DNA of 64,000 nt from Dendrolimus kikuchii (lineage: Eukaryota; Arthropoda; Insecta; Lepidoptera; Lasiocampidae), in contig CM034411.1 in the NCBI GenBank assembly GCA_019925095.2, positions 7,710,001 to 7,774,000 of the forward strand. Direction: 5' to 3'. Made by a program: the position numbers and the translations under genes. Of this stretch, positions 19,538-33,241 are shown piece by piece (the stretch's first letter is position 1; each line of letters starts with the position of its first letter). A model generated the notes under the pieces. It did not search any database, was not told the origin of the DNA, and worked only from the letters and a program-made list of their open reading frames with translations.

Positions 19538-21815
19538 TGAAATTGTAAAATTAAAACTGAAATGAAGGATAGTTTTTTTTAATTAGATGCGGTTTCATAA
19601 ATGACAACAACCATGGATGCTGTTAACATCTACGCTAACCTACATTGTGTGTATTTTTAACGTAATAAAAATTCTAGATCAATTTTACTAATTCACGCTT
19701 CGATTATTAACAATAAAAAATTAGATAATCTATATTAAAAATAATCATCACGAAGACGTATCATTGTCCCGTGAACCAGATACCCAAAAAAATAACAAAA
19801 TTGTACTTAATAGAAACAACATTACTTATGTACTTTACACAGCTAGTACTACAGCCACCAACCCTAAACTAGCATCCCTGCATACATTGTTTACCTTTGT
19901 TTATCGAGGCGTTCTTTTAAAAAGAATTCAAGCTTAAAACTCAAGCTAAACGGCGCTTTATGGGGTTAATTAATTTAAATCTCGTGGAAAGCGGAGCGCT
20001 GGTTATAGAGTTGCCAGGTTGCAATATAAACGCGGAATGTCATGATTTTATCAATCTTTAGTTCCCACCGTGATAAGATTGTTTTCAGTGATAGTCATTG
20101 TTAATCGTTTCAACAATAAAAATTCAACTAAGAATCGTAAATTACTAACTTTTTTAGCATTTTATGGTGTATGTCGCTCAAATGTATCATAAGATTAATT
20201 ATGGTTTTAAAACGTTTTCAAACTAGATACTGACGCAATGTCTATCTAATAGCCGACATATTTGAAGAGGTTTTCGTAAATTTTCAGAGTGCTCCTACGA
20301 AATCTGTGGATTTAAACAAGTACTTTTTGAATCCGACATGTCTCTAGATATCGTCGGCGTCAGTGCAGGACCCTGTAATAAATATTTTGTCGACATTTTT
20401 TCTGTCAAAATTGTTTTACATATTACACAAATGTACCACAATTTTGCCAAAAGAAATGACGTCACCAAAAAATATTCACAATATTATTGTCTTAAATTGG
20501 TTGGTAAGCATAAGATATTGTATGGGGTTCTAATTCACTTTAACACATGGCATAGTATCTGCAAAAGTGACCTGTTTAATCCCGCTAAAGTATAGTTAGT
20601 GGCAGAAATTTATTATTTGTAAGATTTGCTAAAACTTTATTGCATAAATGATTAGTATCTACTAGTAGTTACTACCAAAAACTAATTTTAAAATATTAAG
20701 CGCGTGTTTGTTTTGAATATGTTTTATCTTTTCAACTGTATTCTCACGTCGATAATTAGCAGTGTGACACTTGGCAACACTAACTGTAGGTGACTTCGTT
20801 TGAACTCAATACAATTGTCTTTTTTGTTCTCTACAGACGCCTTTTTGCAAATTCTAGCTCTTATTGTTCTAAGAGTTAAGCGCATTTGAAATTCTTAACG
20901 TTGGAAGTTTTTCAATTAATTCAGAGTATCGAACTGTTTTGAAGAATGACTAATTTGACATCTTTAATGTTTCGTAATCAATTTAATAAAAACGAAATCT
21001 CTATGAAGTCGTTATGTCCGTCCTTCCGTTTGTATGCTAATATCACATACATTTTCCTCTGAAACTACTAGGTGTAGGAAAATATACAAACGCAAATTGT
21101 ATATATACATCAACATTTTTACGAGACATACTAAATTGAAAATATGGCCGGGCAACACAATAAAATGTTTACAATAAAAGAACTTTTCGCCATAAAAATC
21201 ATGGTAAATTAAGTTAAGGAAAGAATATAAAACAATGTCATTACATTGTTATTTAAATTATAGGCAGAGTAACTTTCACAAATAAAAATCATGCTACTGT
21301 GTGTCAAGATCCATTCGACTGATAGATGATCAAATATTGGTAGTCTCTAAAATTCACATTAAATCAGTTTCGGTCCAATCAAGATTGGTTCAACATTGAG
21401 CCGAGATCGTTTACAGTCTACCAAAACCGTCAAAAGTTACGATTCCAATTTGAGTCGATTGCCAATTTGAGTAACAGACTCGGGGCCTATGAACCTCATC
21501 TTAACAGTGCGTTGCCACTACGAAAGTCTATTTTGCGCGTGCCACGACACGCACTTGGCCTATTTTTATTTATTCATTACACGAATAACTTAAAAATAAG
21601 TCATAATAATAAAACAAGCAGGCACCATTATCTCCTAATAACATATTTGGCTTTATGCTAATGTGTCCACGCTTTTATGAAAGCGGCGGACAGACCGAGT
21701 TTTTCTTTACACATTATGTAAATGAGAGAGATAAAGTAATATAAATTACGCTGGTATGTAATGGACTCGTGACATACACATATACGGAAGTGCTGTCTGT
21801 ATATTAAGCCGCGTA
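19538..21815. other. Long anonymous stretch
   Basis: No repeat ends were recognised. The frame 20338-20595 (85 codons) has no domain and no flanking splice context that I can defend. The frame at 21467-21661 is similar. Confidence 0.4.
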
Positions 21816-21985
21816 GTCACCTGCGAGCCGTAACCGTTGCAGTTACTGTAACCAAAATTCATAGTTTGTATATGTGGCTCGCGAGTTCGAGGCGAGTGGC
21901 ACGCGGCGCGGTCGCAACGGGCCGACAAAGCGAAAATCTGTCGGCGTACACGTAAAGCACGTTACTGTATCCGCTCGGTTACAGC
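21816..21985. other. CpG-rich island in AT-rich DNA
   Basis: Dense CG dinucleotides (for example gtggcacgcggcgcggtcgc and acgggccgacaaagcg) contrast with the surroundings. It ends 18 bp before a Helitron. No exon was recognised; a regulatory or old coding remnant are both possible. Confidence 0.35.
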
Positions 21986-22003
21986 ATGTCTTAAAAGTTA
22001 TAA

Positions 22004-22504
22004 TCTATAATATTATAAAATTCTAAACGTGCCGTGTCTGTGTACATTGCAGCTATTTGAAATGCAATTTTTTAGATTTCTAGTCTGTTTGTTTGGGATT
22101 CACGTACAAACTACAGGATTTCAATGCGATTTTCACTGGTGGACAGCAAATTTTTAGACTTAAAATCTACGTTACTTTTTACCCTTGGAATCCCGCGGGA
22201 TTTTTTCTGAGAATGATTAAAAATGGCCAGATTAAAAAAACGAATTACAATGTGATGTTTTAACTGGTCGATACTAAATTTTAAGTCGTAAAATATGTGA
22301 ATATTTTTTATCCCGGAAATCCCGCGGGAATTTTTCCGGGAGCGGTTTGTAGTTGTTCTAATGCATACCAATTAGCTTATTCCGGCACGGTTTTCACTAA
22401 AACGATAGCTTACATTCTTTCTTAAATGCTGTGGTACTTTGTGTTCCGAGAATACCACGGGAAAGTCAAGTCAAGCGTGGACGCAGTCGCGAGCATATCC
22501 TAGT
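22004..22504 (+). mobile_element. Helitron-like element (group D), full length
   Basis: It starts TCTATAATATTATAAAATTC and ends gtcgcgagcatatcCTAG. Flanks are A (22003) and T (22505). At 501 bp it is the most complete group D copy, with two repeated half-modules (ggtggacagcaaatttttag and ggtcgatactaaattttaag). The minus frame 22111-22371 is repeat sequence. Confidence 0.8.
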
Positions 22505-23019
22505 TAATAATAGAAAAAGAAATCAATGGGTTTTGAAATGAAGTTCATATTAAAAATCTCTAGTAGACAGTATCCGTAACGAACATACAGTAAATAAATA
22601 ATAATAATAATTGTATTTATATAAAAAATATTATGCAAAATATATGTTATAGTATAATGATGATATGGTACGCAGTACTAAAAATACATATGACAATATT
22701 ATTATGATTTTAAGATATTTTTTTCTTGTCGGCCTGTGGTTGAGTGTAGAGCTTGGATACTGGTAAAAAAGTCTAACCGGTTACAGGCTAAATACATAGA
22801 AACTATTCGATTTTGTTATAATTTTACCCTCAAACAATTTTTGGTAACGAAAATTCGTTAAATAGATTTAGTTAAGAAAAAATATTTTTCCAACGTTCGA
22901 ACTGGCCGGCACACCTTCAAAGCACAACCCTGTGGTACAGCAAGTTTTCAGTTGCACACAAACACACGTTGAGAGAAGTAGTATGGGAAAGTAAATCCTT
23001 ATAATAAAATTTATTTTAT
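22505..23019. other. AT-rich stretch
   Basis: Only aaccggttacagg at 22778 stands out; it recalls the ccggttataaccggtt at 23117-23132, so the two may flank an old element. Confidence 0.4.
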
Positions 23020-23059
23020 CCTGCATCAACCGGCTTATTTATAAGCCGGTTGATGCAGG
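23020..23059. repeat. Perfect palindrome with 19-bp arms
   Basis: Arms 23020-23038 and 23041-23059 (cctgcatcaaccggcttat and its complement) are exact with a tt loop. Confidence 0.85.
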
Positions 23060-23159
23060 GTTATATAACATACACGCTTTTTAAGACATACACTACGGCC
23101 GAAATAGTTGACTAAAGCCGGTTATAACCGGTTAATTTTAAACTGGTTCCAAGTCTTGA

Positions 23160-23330
23160 TTGTGGTCTAAGCCTTTGTCAACCTAAGACACTGGAATGCA
23201 GAGGTCTCCGATGAGATTCCTGCCGTGGTAAATTTCGTAATCGAAATTTTCTGTATTTAATACGGCCTGGGTGTCTAGGATCGTCCCCAGAGTTTTCCGT
23301 TTCATAACACAAGCTTAACATAAAATTGCG
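23160..23330 (+). mobile_element. SINE-A, decayed
   Basis: The plus strand keeps the order gtggtctaagc, aggtctccgatgagattcc, gtaaatttcg, ggcctgggtgtctaggatcg and cataacacaagctta, collinear with the complement of 39920-40137. The head is eroded. Confidence 0.65.
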
Positions 23331-23740
23331 GGTTTTTCTACCGAATATTAGATATTAATCCTACCCTCCAATAGGACTAAGGTGTAGGAGGCCAGCAGTC
23401 ATGTGATGCTCATTTGCTTGAAACTATACTTAAAATATTTATAAATTCTTGACTTTAACTCTTGGCTAGGCCCCAGACTATCTTGGGCAAGACACCCCTT
23501 TTCCAAAATAAACTGACACCTCAGACCCTCATAGCCAAATTACTTTAAAAATCCTATCTCTAGTTTTTTCGTATTAATACAAAATACTTATCAATTTAAA
23601 AACTTGTTAGATAAGTAAGTAAACTTGACATCATTCTTTCATCAAAATTTAACAAAATAAATATACATAATATTCAGTAAATATCAAATGTAACTAATAA
23701 TTATTAAAACAAATTGCTTAAGTAAAAATACTTAAGTAGG

Positions 23741-23945
23741 TTTTTTTTGTAGCTGGAGTACAGCAGACAGGCGACGGCCCATCTGATGGAAAGCGATTAT
23801 CGTCGCCTATGGACGTTTGCAACACCAGAGGTGTTACTAACGCGATGCCGGCCTCGACGAAATTTTATGATATCCTTCAAAAAACCCCATATTGTAGCGC
23901 TGTAGTAAAACAACGGCTGGGAGCTCATTCCAAATCCGGTAAAAT
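23741..23945 (+). repeat. Family C repeat, 5' two thirds
   Basis: It starts ttttttttgtagctggag and carries cagacaggcgacggccc, gcctatggacgtttgcaac and gatgccggcctcgacg. It then continues ctcattccaaatccgg. Confidence 0.7.
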
Positions 23946-24029
23946 AAGGTAATTATTTTGTGAAAAAAAAAACTAAGTTGTACACGTAACAAAAGTAGAG
24001 TGTCTTGAAAGTTTCAAATAAGAACTTGT

Positions 24030-24151
24030 GTTAATTAATAGGGGTCGATTTTTCGATATCATCCATCCCCAAAAGCAGTTTTAGCTTATGTCGGCCCCTG
24101 GGAAACCGATTTTGACCCCAGAGGGTCGATATGGACCACTTTGGGAAGCCC
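24030..24151 (-). repeat. Possible hAT element end
   Basis: The right border tatggaccactttgggaag, ccctg at 24130-24151 reads cagggcttcccaaagtgg on the minus strand, a common hAT-type terminus. The other end was not found. Confidence 0.3.
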
Positions 24152-24439
24152 TGGGCTAGACCGATAAACCATGCGAAGCTGTATTAAATCAAGATCTTGC
24201 AGAAGTGGACAGAAACGTGAATAAAATACTAGTTATCATTAATGGTGTATGTACCTACCCATTACAAAATTGAAGTATGTATAAAAATAACTATTATTTG
24301 ACAGCGCGAAATGACAATTTTACGATCCAATATTACTTAGCGCTATCTACTTTTGCGTGCTTAACGACACATATATAAATAATTAAGTAACTTTAATCCG
24401 GTACCTATTATGTATTAAAGATTTGAATTACATTAATCA

Positions 24440-24935
24440 ACCTAGAGCAGGCTTTTCAAGCAGCTTTGCTTTCGTAAGCTTGTGTTCCATATTCTAAAAC
24501 TGGGATCACAAGTATCGGAGACCAAAAGCCCACAAACTATTCAACAATACAGAAACGAATTGACGTGATAGAGTCATGCTGAAATCATTACCTTGACCAC
24601 ATCTCCCTGAGACGAATCCATCATTATGATACCACGCTCTCACAAAATATCGCCGTGAAACGGTTAGCCTTAAGCTAATCGTGTTTCGTAGGATGACTGA
24701 GATTTCCGATGGCCCACTTCCCCTTCTCCATATTACATTCTCTATTCTCGGGCCGGGGGGGGGCTCTTTACATCGAGGGATGTGTGGGACTCCTGGACGA
24801 TCGTATGCCCAACGTGACCTCTAAGCCGAGGCCCCGGCGAGGTCGACCGTCAAACTACCCACTAAACCTAAATCTGCGCCCCTAATTCACCCGCTTTTAA
24901 GGGATGCCGCAGGTACTAGGCCAATACATACTGTA
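24440..24935 (+). repeat. GC-richer LINE-type 3' remnant
   Basis: The block cacaaaatatcgccgtgaaa, cggttagccttaagctaatc with a small stem, then a G run and gaggccccggcgaggtcg resembles a widespread lepidopteran LINE 3' region as I remember it. Base composition is clearly higher in G+C than the flanks. No intact frame. Confidence 0.4.
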
Positions 24936-24959
24936 GATGCCCCAACGCTTGTCTGACGA

Positions 24960-25040
24960 AATTATAATTGCAAACGTTTATTTGCCAACGGCAACCACTT
25001 TCCATTACATGGGCCGTCTGCTGCTTCGCAATAAAAAATG
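24960..25040 (-). repeat. Family C fragment
   Basis: The minus strand starts ttttttattgcgaagcag and continues agacggcccatgtaatgg and gtggttgccg. It lies within the plus frame 24937-25278, which is therefore not a gene. Confidence 0.6.
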
Positions 25041-25084
25041 GATAAAAAAATCCTGGTCGAGGGAAGAGGCGACCAGAAGCCTGG

Positions 25085-25160
25085 TGCTTACTCTGCTCAA
25101 AGAATTAAGCCTTTGTATCCAACGAGGTAATGTAAGGTACACTGCCCTGCTACAGCGGTA
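25085..25160 (+). mobile_element. Family X coding fragment
   Basis: The plus strand encodes LLKELSLCIQRGNVRYTALL. The core ELSLCIQRGN matches the family X tails at 7.4 and 55.4 kb. It is truncated after this motif. Confidence 0.45.
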
Positions 25161-25217
25161 CGATAGACCTGAACGGGTCTTACTTCAGATTAATACATTT
25201 TATATTATATGTATATA

Positions 25218-25548
25218 CAGTAATATCCAACTTTACGCGACCCCGCATGGCGCGGATTCATTACAACACGATTTTTAAAATTCGCTCTAATTTACCCCGC
25301 TTTACGACGATTTATTGATAGATTTCAAAAACGCTACTCAAAATACATTAGATAACTATTTCTCACGTAATTCTAAGGATTAAATAAATAAATAAATCTG
25401 TAACAATGTATAAATTGATTCTGTTTTTGTTGCAATAAAAGCACTTTAATTTATTATTTGACTTGTTACTTCATTTACCCCGCTATACGAGTTTGAGTAA
25501 CGCGATTTTGTATGAAATGCATCCCTCGCATAAAGCGGGGTATGACTG
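25218..25548. mobile_element. Tigger/pogo-like MITE
   Basis: The left end reads cagtaatatccaactttacg, and the right end read inward reads cagtcataccccgctttatg. Both are flanked by TA (25216-25217 and 25549-25550). The CAGT start followed by a ctttacgcga-type stretch recalls pogo/Tigger termini. Internal segments aacacgatttttaaaattcg and aacgcgattttgtatgaa extend the inverted similarity. No transposase. Confidence 0.65.
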
Positions 25549-25550
25549 TA

Positions 25551-26365
25551 TTTGTAAGTTAATTTTTATTTTTATGTAGTGTGTATTTTTTAAGATTTTT
25601 TAATTTATAACTAACTACTTTTAAATAAATAGTAGAAAGGTAAGTAAGTAAGAAAGTCGTTTTCTATGACATCACGGAAAAAGATTTTTTCATGTTTAAG
25701 TTACAAATATGGCGGCAATCCTTAATAAAAAAAAAAATTCGTGATTTCAATTCGGCGTTGTGTAGCAGAATATAGACTATACACACTCCTACCAAATTTC
25801 TTCCATATATACCTAGTATTAAAAGATGACTGACATAAACAACATGACCGTTTCAAAGTGTGAGAATTTTGTCAAAATTGCTACAAAACCCTAAAGATAG
25901 ACCTCTGCTCCAAGAGTGGGTATTCATCAGCTTTACGGAACTCTTTATTGAGAACGAAGTAATAAGACTTGTATAGTTTTTAAATAAATTACTGAAAAAG
26001 CAGTTCAATTAGCAACTTCTTGTTTTAAACAAGTAATTAACATATTTAAAAAATACACTCGCGTTCCACTTTTATAATACTAATGTAAGCATTTGTACAC
26101 AAATTAGTATAACAAAACGATTTTTCGATCCGGCTTATTAGTAAAACAAAAGTAGTATGAGACCGTTTTACTCGACACGTTTTAATGACATTTACATATT
26201 TCGAAACCGCTGTATAAGTTGATGTAATATTCTAAGATTTGGTAATAAAAATTAAAGGCAAATAAGGATAAAAGAGTAATAAAAATAAATAAAAGAATAC
26301 CCCAGAAAAAGATTACAATATCCTTACTAAATAAAATATCAAGAGATGGAAATAAAAGAAGAACG
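25551..26365. other. AT-rich stretch, nothing recognised
   Basis: No supported feature was found. Confidence 0.45.
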
Positions 26366-26830
26366 CTGTATTTTTTTATTGTGAAACTTGCAAACAGGCA
26401 GACGGCCCAACTCATGAAGGCGCTTGGCGCACCAAGCGCATAGCTCACAGAAATAGCGTCTGGCACTGGCATGGCGTGGCAGAGACATGGCAATAGTATG
26501 GCGAAAGCGCTTCATTGTCGTCACGCATTTTTGCATCCCTAGCTGACGTCCTTCAAACGCAAGCGCAAAGTGCAAACTGACGGCCATCGTGCGCGGGCGT
26601 CAAAATGGCGCTTTATTTCTAATGACTGGTATAAAATTTGAATACAACAGTAAGATGCCCTTGTCACGCCAGCGCCAGACGCCATTTCTGTGTGCTTTGC
26701 GCCTTGCAACACAGCCAGCCGTTTGGATGGAATAAAGAGGATGTGACAGGGGGACGAGACAGAGGGATCAGACAGGGGGAATGGGATCGAGGGTTTGGGA
26801 TACGGGGTTATGGAATTAGATAGGAGGAGG
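26366..26830. repeat. GC-rich foldback next to a family C start
   Basis: 26366-26400 begins like family C (tttttttattgtgaaacttg, cagacggccca). Sequence from 26424 (gcgcatagctcacagaaat, agcgtctggcactggc) is inverted at about 26652-26708 with several mismatches, leaving a loop of about 170 bp. A purine-rich tract (gacagggggacgagacagag) follows at 26745-26830. Frames on both strands here are shadows of this palindromic unit. Confidence 0.55.
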
Positions 26831-29158
26831 AAGTGGGCCATCAAATATGAAACAGCGGTTACATGCTGGACTACAGCATGCAGCGTCGTAATCCACATAA
26901 TTAAAGTGTTTCCTATCACCAAAAGACTTGGATATCGGATGGCTTAGACATTTTGTATTTGAATGGATAAACTCGAGATAACACTTTTTGTATAGGTTTT
27001 ATGCGTTTAGAATTAGAATATTTTTCGCATTTTTATCTAGACGCTAAGCTCACAATGAGTAATGGCCACTTTTTACAAAACGTTCTTTGTGTAGGCGTAA
27101 GAAATTTATTGTTTGGTTATTCATTGGACACGGGTATCATGTAAGTATAGCTACACGCCTTTAAACCATTAAGTCATACTAAGATGCAATAAATATTTTA
27201 GTAAAATTCGTAACCTAAACTCTTGTCTTTTTTGATTAGTACAGTTTTACACAACTAATAATTCCTCCCGATGTACCTGCGCAGAAGGCCAATTTTAAAA
27301 GCGCAACACAGTGGACGAATCGTGTAAACGGGACAAAGCTAAGAATGCATAGCAAGCTCTGCCTTTTGCGCTTGTGAATAAAGTTCATTAAAGATTATTT
27401 ACATGTCGAAAACCGATCTGCCTTATCTGTGCATACGAAACCTGCCGATCGGCATTACAATTTGTGTAAAACTATAATATTATAGACAGATGTAGAGTGT
27501 AGACTATTCGAGAAATCACGTTGTACCGTTCCGAAAGTTGGGAACCAAAAACGTCTCCACTTAGCTGTGACGAGGATGTTAAAATGGATAATAAATACCT
27601 CTAACACTATGTTTGAATTGGGAGCCATAATATGAATCATGTATTTTTAGTGAGAACTCAAAATGTGACTGTTGTACAATTTTATTTTTAAAATACTGTC
27701 TACTTTTTATTTAAACTTAACTAATATTGATTATTTTAATGCTTGAAATATATATTTAAAATACTCTATTGTCTAGTGAAATGATTAGCATTTTGAGTTG
27801 CTAATAAAACGTATTTTTTTGCGCCATTCAAAGAAATTGACAGAAGGTAAAGTAGAGGGGATCATAATATGGGTGTAACAGTTTCGACTGTTGCCTATTT
27901 GTATGTTGCATTTTTCTATTCATAAATACTTAACAATTGTTACAAACACATACACAATTACAAAGTCATACACACACATAGTGCAAAGCTATATTTAAAG
28001 AAGAAAAAATATTCAAAAGTGATAATAGAGATATTAATAGAAATAAATATATATCCAACTTAATTACACTCTAAAAAACGAGGAAAGTACACTAGCATGA
28101 TAAAATGCGACATAAAATCCCCGTGTAATAACACAAACCGACTGAATTCGAAACACAACGCTAACAACACAAAGTAAGGCGCTGTTACGTCTCGTCAAGT
28201 AGGTCGTATAAATTCAAAGGCTCGTTCAACCGAGTTGGGCGAACAGCACGTAAACTCGCCTGGACAGTACTGTAGTAAAAATAATGTGCAGTAGTAAAGT
28301 TCAGTGTGGATGTAAAAACACAATTATGGATAAGTAACAAACTGTTCTCTAAATTTATGCTTGTATCTCATCAGGGTTATGTGTCCTATGTACTCGTATC
28401 ATACATATCCCATAGAATATATTTCATGTGAGTTTCGTATGTGGGTAGGTATAGATCGAAACGCAATTTGGTTATTGCTTTATTTGCAAAATATTTATTT
28501 CTTTTCGTCAGTAGATAAATATTGAACGTAATAAATAGAATAGGAGTAAACTTTTTCAAGGGTAAATAATTCCGACAAAGCAATAAGCTGAGTGCAAACC
28601 TCGTTTACTAAAAACGCAGTGTACAAAATTGTTCACAACTTTTTGTATGATTTATAAATGGTATAAGTACCTCATTTCTTTTTATTTAATTATTTTTTAT
28701 TTCTTTTATACGTCTTTTTTTTCTAATCTAAATCCGTACTTGTTGATTAAGATATATACAAGTTTACTTGACCGTTGCATCTCCAGAAATCTATATTCTT
28801 TTTAACCAAGTCATATGTAAGTATACTATAAAGTCTTTGCAGTACATCATTGTATTTCAATTAAGTTAAAAATTGACTTTAAGTTCACTGGTCTACATAC
28901 ACTGTGAATTTACGTCAAACTTTTAAGGTGACCATAGTTTAGATCTGCCAAAGACATTGCTATTTACTACTTCAACGAAGACAAACATATAGCATGGTAA
29001 TCGACAGCTGGACACTGAGTTATTTGTTCTTTAGGTTATGCTTTATACGAAAAAGGTAATGCTAGTAATAGGGCGGGTTTAAGTTGGCACTGACACGCGT
29101 GTATTTGTAGAAATATATCTCATGTTATTTGAATTTAAAGACAAAGCACTGTAACGAG
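26831..29158. other. Long anonymous AT-rich stretch
   Basis: I saw no repeat ends, coding frames or strong hairpins. A CG-containing patch at 28185-28265 includes tataaattc, but nothing supports a promoter call. Confidence 0.4.
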
Positions 29159-29227
29159 AAAACATTAGTCATTCCAGACTACCTGCGTAATTAATATACG
29201 TAGGTACTCTGGAATAACTAATGTTTT
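29159..29227. repeat. 30-bp-arm hairpin, pre-miRNA-like in size
   Basis: Arms 29159-29188 and 29198-29227 pair with two mismatches and one G-U, around a 9-nt loop (aattaatat). The stem size fits a microRNA precursor or a tiny foldback repeat. No known mature microRNA was recognised in either arm. Confidence 0.6.
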
Positions 29228-29897
29228 GCAATAAAACTTTCAATGTCAAATCTCAACCAAAAGATTGACCTTGAACTTGCTCTGCTTTTGTTTATGAGAG
29301 AGTTACATAAATTAAGTAGTTTTATTGCAAAAGTTTGTAATAAACATGTATACGCGAATAATTGAGTTGGGTACCCAAACGCGTGGTAACCAGGATCGTG
29401 GTATATTAAGCACAGGAAAGAATACAAAAAATCTACAACTATGAACGTGGTAAGTGTATATAGTTCAACACCTAGTATAATATAACTTGTATTTGTGGTG
29501 CAATAACTTATTCAGTCGTATAATTCCCTGCACAAAATACATTTACTCACTCTAATAATTTGAGGTACAATAAATTTTTATTTAAACAGTTAATAGTTGG
29601 TATGTATCTCCATCTAGATCAGGCATGGGGTACAGAATTCAAGCAGAAAAGAGTAGTCATTTACGGGCGCGAACGAAACAAAATATTTATTTCTAATCAA
29701 TTCAAGTACTTTACGTATAACCTGTTTAGTGCATTTGTATCCTCGCCTTACGAGAACACGCCCTTATATATTACATAATAAATTAAAGGTGCCTAGAAGT
29801 GTGGATGCTTAGTAAAAATCGATTAGACTTTGACTATATATTTTATAACATTTCGATTCACCATGATAAGTTGAGGAGAACATAGGTAGACTTGTTA
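29228..29897. other. AT-rich stretch
   Basis: The 72-codon frame 29560-29778 has no recognisable domain. Confidence 0.4.
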
Positions 29898-29985
29898 GGC
29901 AGATTTCTTCACAGTGTTTTTGTTAACTGTCAATACGTGATAATTGTAATAATATGCACAGTAATTCAGAAAAACACTATATGTA
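29898..29985 (-). mobile_element. SINE-B body fragment
   Basis: The minus strand reads ctgaattactgtgcatatt, acaattatcacgtattgac and then aagaaatctgcc, aligning with the middle of the 2.5-kb SINE-B. Confidence 0.5.
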
Positions 29986-30794
29986 AGAATTTCAAATGCC
30001 GATACTTTATTGTGTGAAGACTTATTTCAACACTGACACTTAAATATTAATTTAAATGAGATTTACGACACTGACAGCTCTTTTTTTTAACAGACACTTA
30101 AAATTGTCTTTTGAAAATATGAATTTGAGTTTAGGAGCTGCTCAAATGTTTATGAAGCCGCTAAATATTTAAGGGACGTTTCAGTATTTGGCCGCCATTG
30201 TTTTAAATGGCAAGTGGTCTCAAGAAATTTACAAAATCATGGTCACAAAATAAGGGCAGCTACACAACGACGGATGAGTATGCCGCCACACCGCCATGCC
30301 ATCAGACGGTACGTTTGATAAACCAATATTTGGCAAACGGGTACTTGGGTTAACAACTTTGTTCTACTGCGGCACGTCGCTAAGATTACAGGGTGTAAAC
30401 CTTGCCTTATGTGTTGAACAGGTGATGGGTTTGTTTAACAAGATTTTTAAAGAATATTGGTCTTCACTTCACAAATAAAGTTTCGTGAGACTCGTAAATA
30501 GAGACGAGATCAATTTTGGTGTTTTCATTTTGGTTTTTATAGCTATTAGGTTTACGAGTTATATGCTGTCTCAAATTTACCTAAAAATACAATCCGTTGG
30601 AACTATAACGAAATGTATTTTGAAATATTAAAATAAATATTTAGAATTTTATAGTTTTATCGACTAATTGTAAGATCTTGATGATCCTTGGATTGATTTG
30701 ATTGATTCTTTTGGACGGTCGTAGTAATTCTGAGAAATTAGAAACTTATTATGCTCTACACTATATTATAAAGATGACTTTTTTAAGGTTTTTG
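29986..30794. other. Anonymous stretch
   Basis: No supported feature. The frame 30296-30478 lacks any known motif. Confidence 0.4.
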
Positions 30795-30990
30795 GGTTAC
30801 TTAATGTCTTAAGCCAATATTAGATTTATTTTTGTTTTTCAATTTGGATGAGTCAACTTGTCAACCAAAGCGATCCATATAAACATAAGATTGAATCATT
30901 CAATGTCATTGAATACTGTCGGGTCCATTCAGTGTATTTCAACCGAATTGACTCCATTTGATTGATCAATCTAATAACAGAATTATGGAC
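30795..30990 (+). repeat. Family G repeat
   Basis: The motif order ttttcaatttggatg, aaccaaagcgatccatataaa, gaatcattcaatgtcattg, tactgtcggg and atcaatctaataacag follows the 1.9-kb copy. Confidence 0.6.
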
Positions 30991-31642
30991 ATTGGTGAAG
31001 GTAATAATAATAATAGGTCAAATCAACGACATGTTTTAATTATATGCCAAAGAAAAAAACAAGATTTAATGTTTTATAATCAACAAAATAAGCACCTTAA
31101 AACGTCTAGAAAGTAGCAGTAAATAAATAAACATTTGGTATAAGCATATTCAGCGACATTTTATTTACTTCGCTTACGTGTATCTGACAACTTCATCATG
31201 TCATTCTTATGACAAAACCTGGGACAATCATCACGGGAAAATGTCAACGTATTAAGAAATATCATGAAGCCAGTGGTGCATGGTTAATCATAGACTAGAT
31301 ACCTGTGAAAAGACAAACAATGACTATTTATACATTATTTGATGTAAATGTAGATGAAAATAATACACGGCAGCCTCGATGGGCAGATTGGAATTCATTT
31401 TAATACAACTAGGGTATAAATAAGGTACCGAAGCCTTTTTAAACAAACAGTTTGAAGACATTTTCAAAATATTTCAGTGTTGGGAAAAATTCACGGAAAA
31501 AATGAAATTTTTTATTTAAGTTAAAATATAAATATATATAAAATATAAATATATTGCAACGTAGTAAAAAGGCGATGAAGGGTTATTACTTAGTATATCA
31601 TTATAAATAACAATTCACAAGAATCCTACTGCTGAATTCAGG
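30991..31642. other. AT-rich stretch
   Basis: No supported feature. Short near-duplicate runs of aaatataaatata lie at 31520-31553. Confidence 0.4.
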
Positions 31643-31800
31643 CACGCCACGCTTGTCCAAAGAATGACGGGGTCCACACATCGGTAATCACGACACATAT
31701 CAGCACGTGATATTTGTAAAAACACACATATTAAGGAAGACTGGAATTAATGACATTGATATAAGTACACAACTAATTTAGTCGCTTAACCACCACGATT
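31643..31800 (-). mobile_element. SINE-B, decayed
   Basis: The minus strand starts cgtggtggttaagcgac, continues tatcacgtgctgat and ttaccgatgtgtgg, and ends ggacaagcgtggcgtgcc, collinear with 2455-2692. The B box is lost. Confidence 0.55.

Positions 31801-33241
<1,441 letters not shown>

Noticed and set aside
20338..20595. 85-codon ORF
   Set aside because: No domain, ordinary AT-rich composition, no splice or promoter context.
31411..31450. TATA-like tataaata followed about 30 bp later by aacagtttg
   Set aside because: No transcript or ORF follows; such matches are expected by chance in AT-rich DNA.
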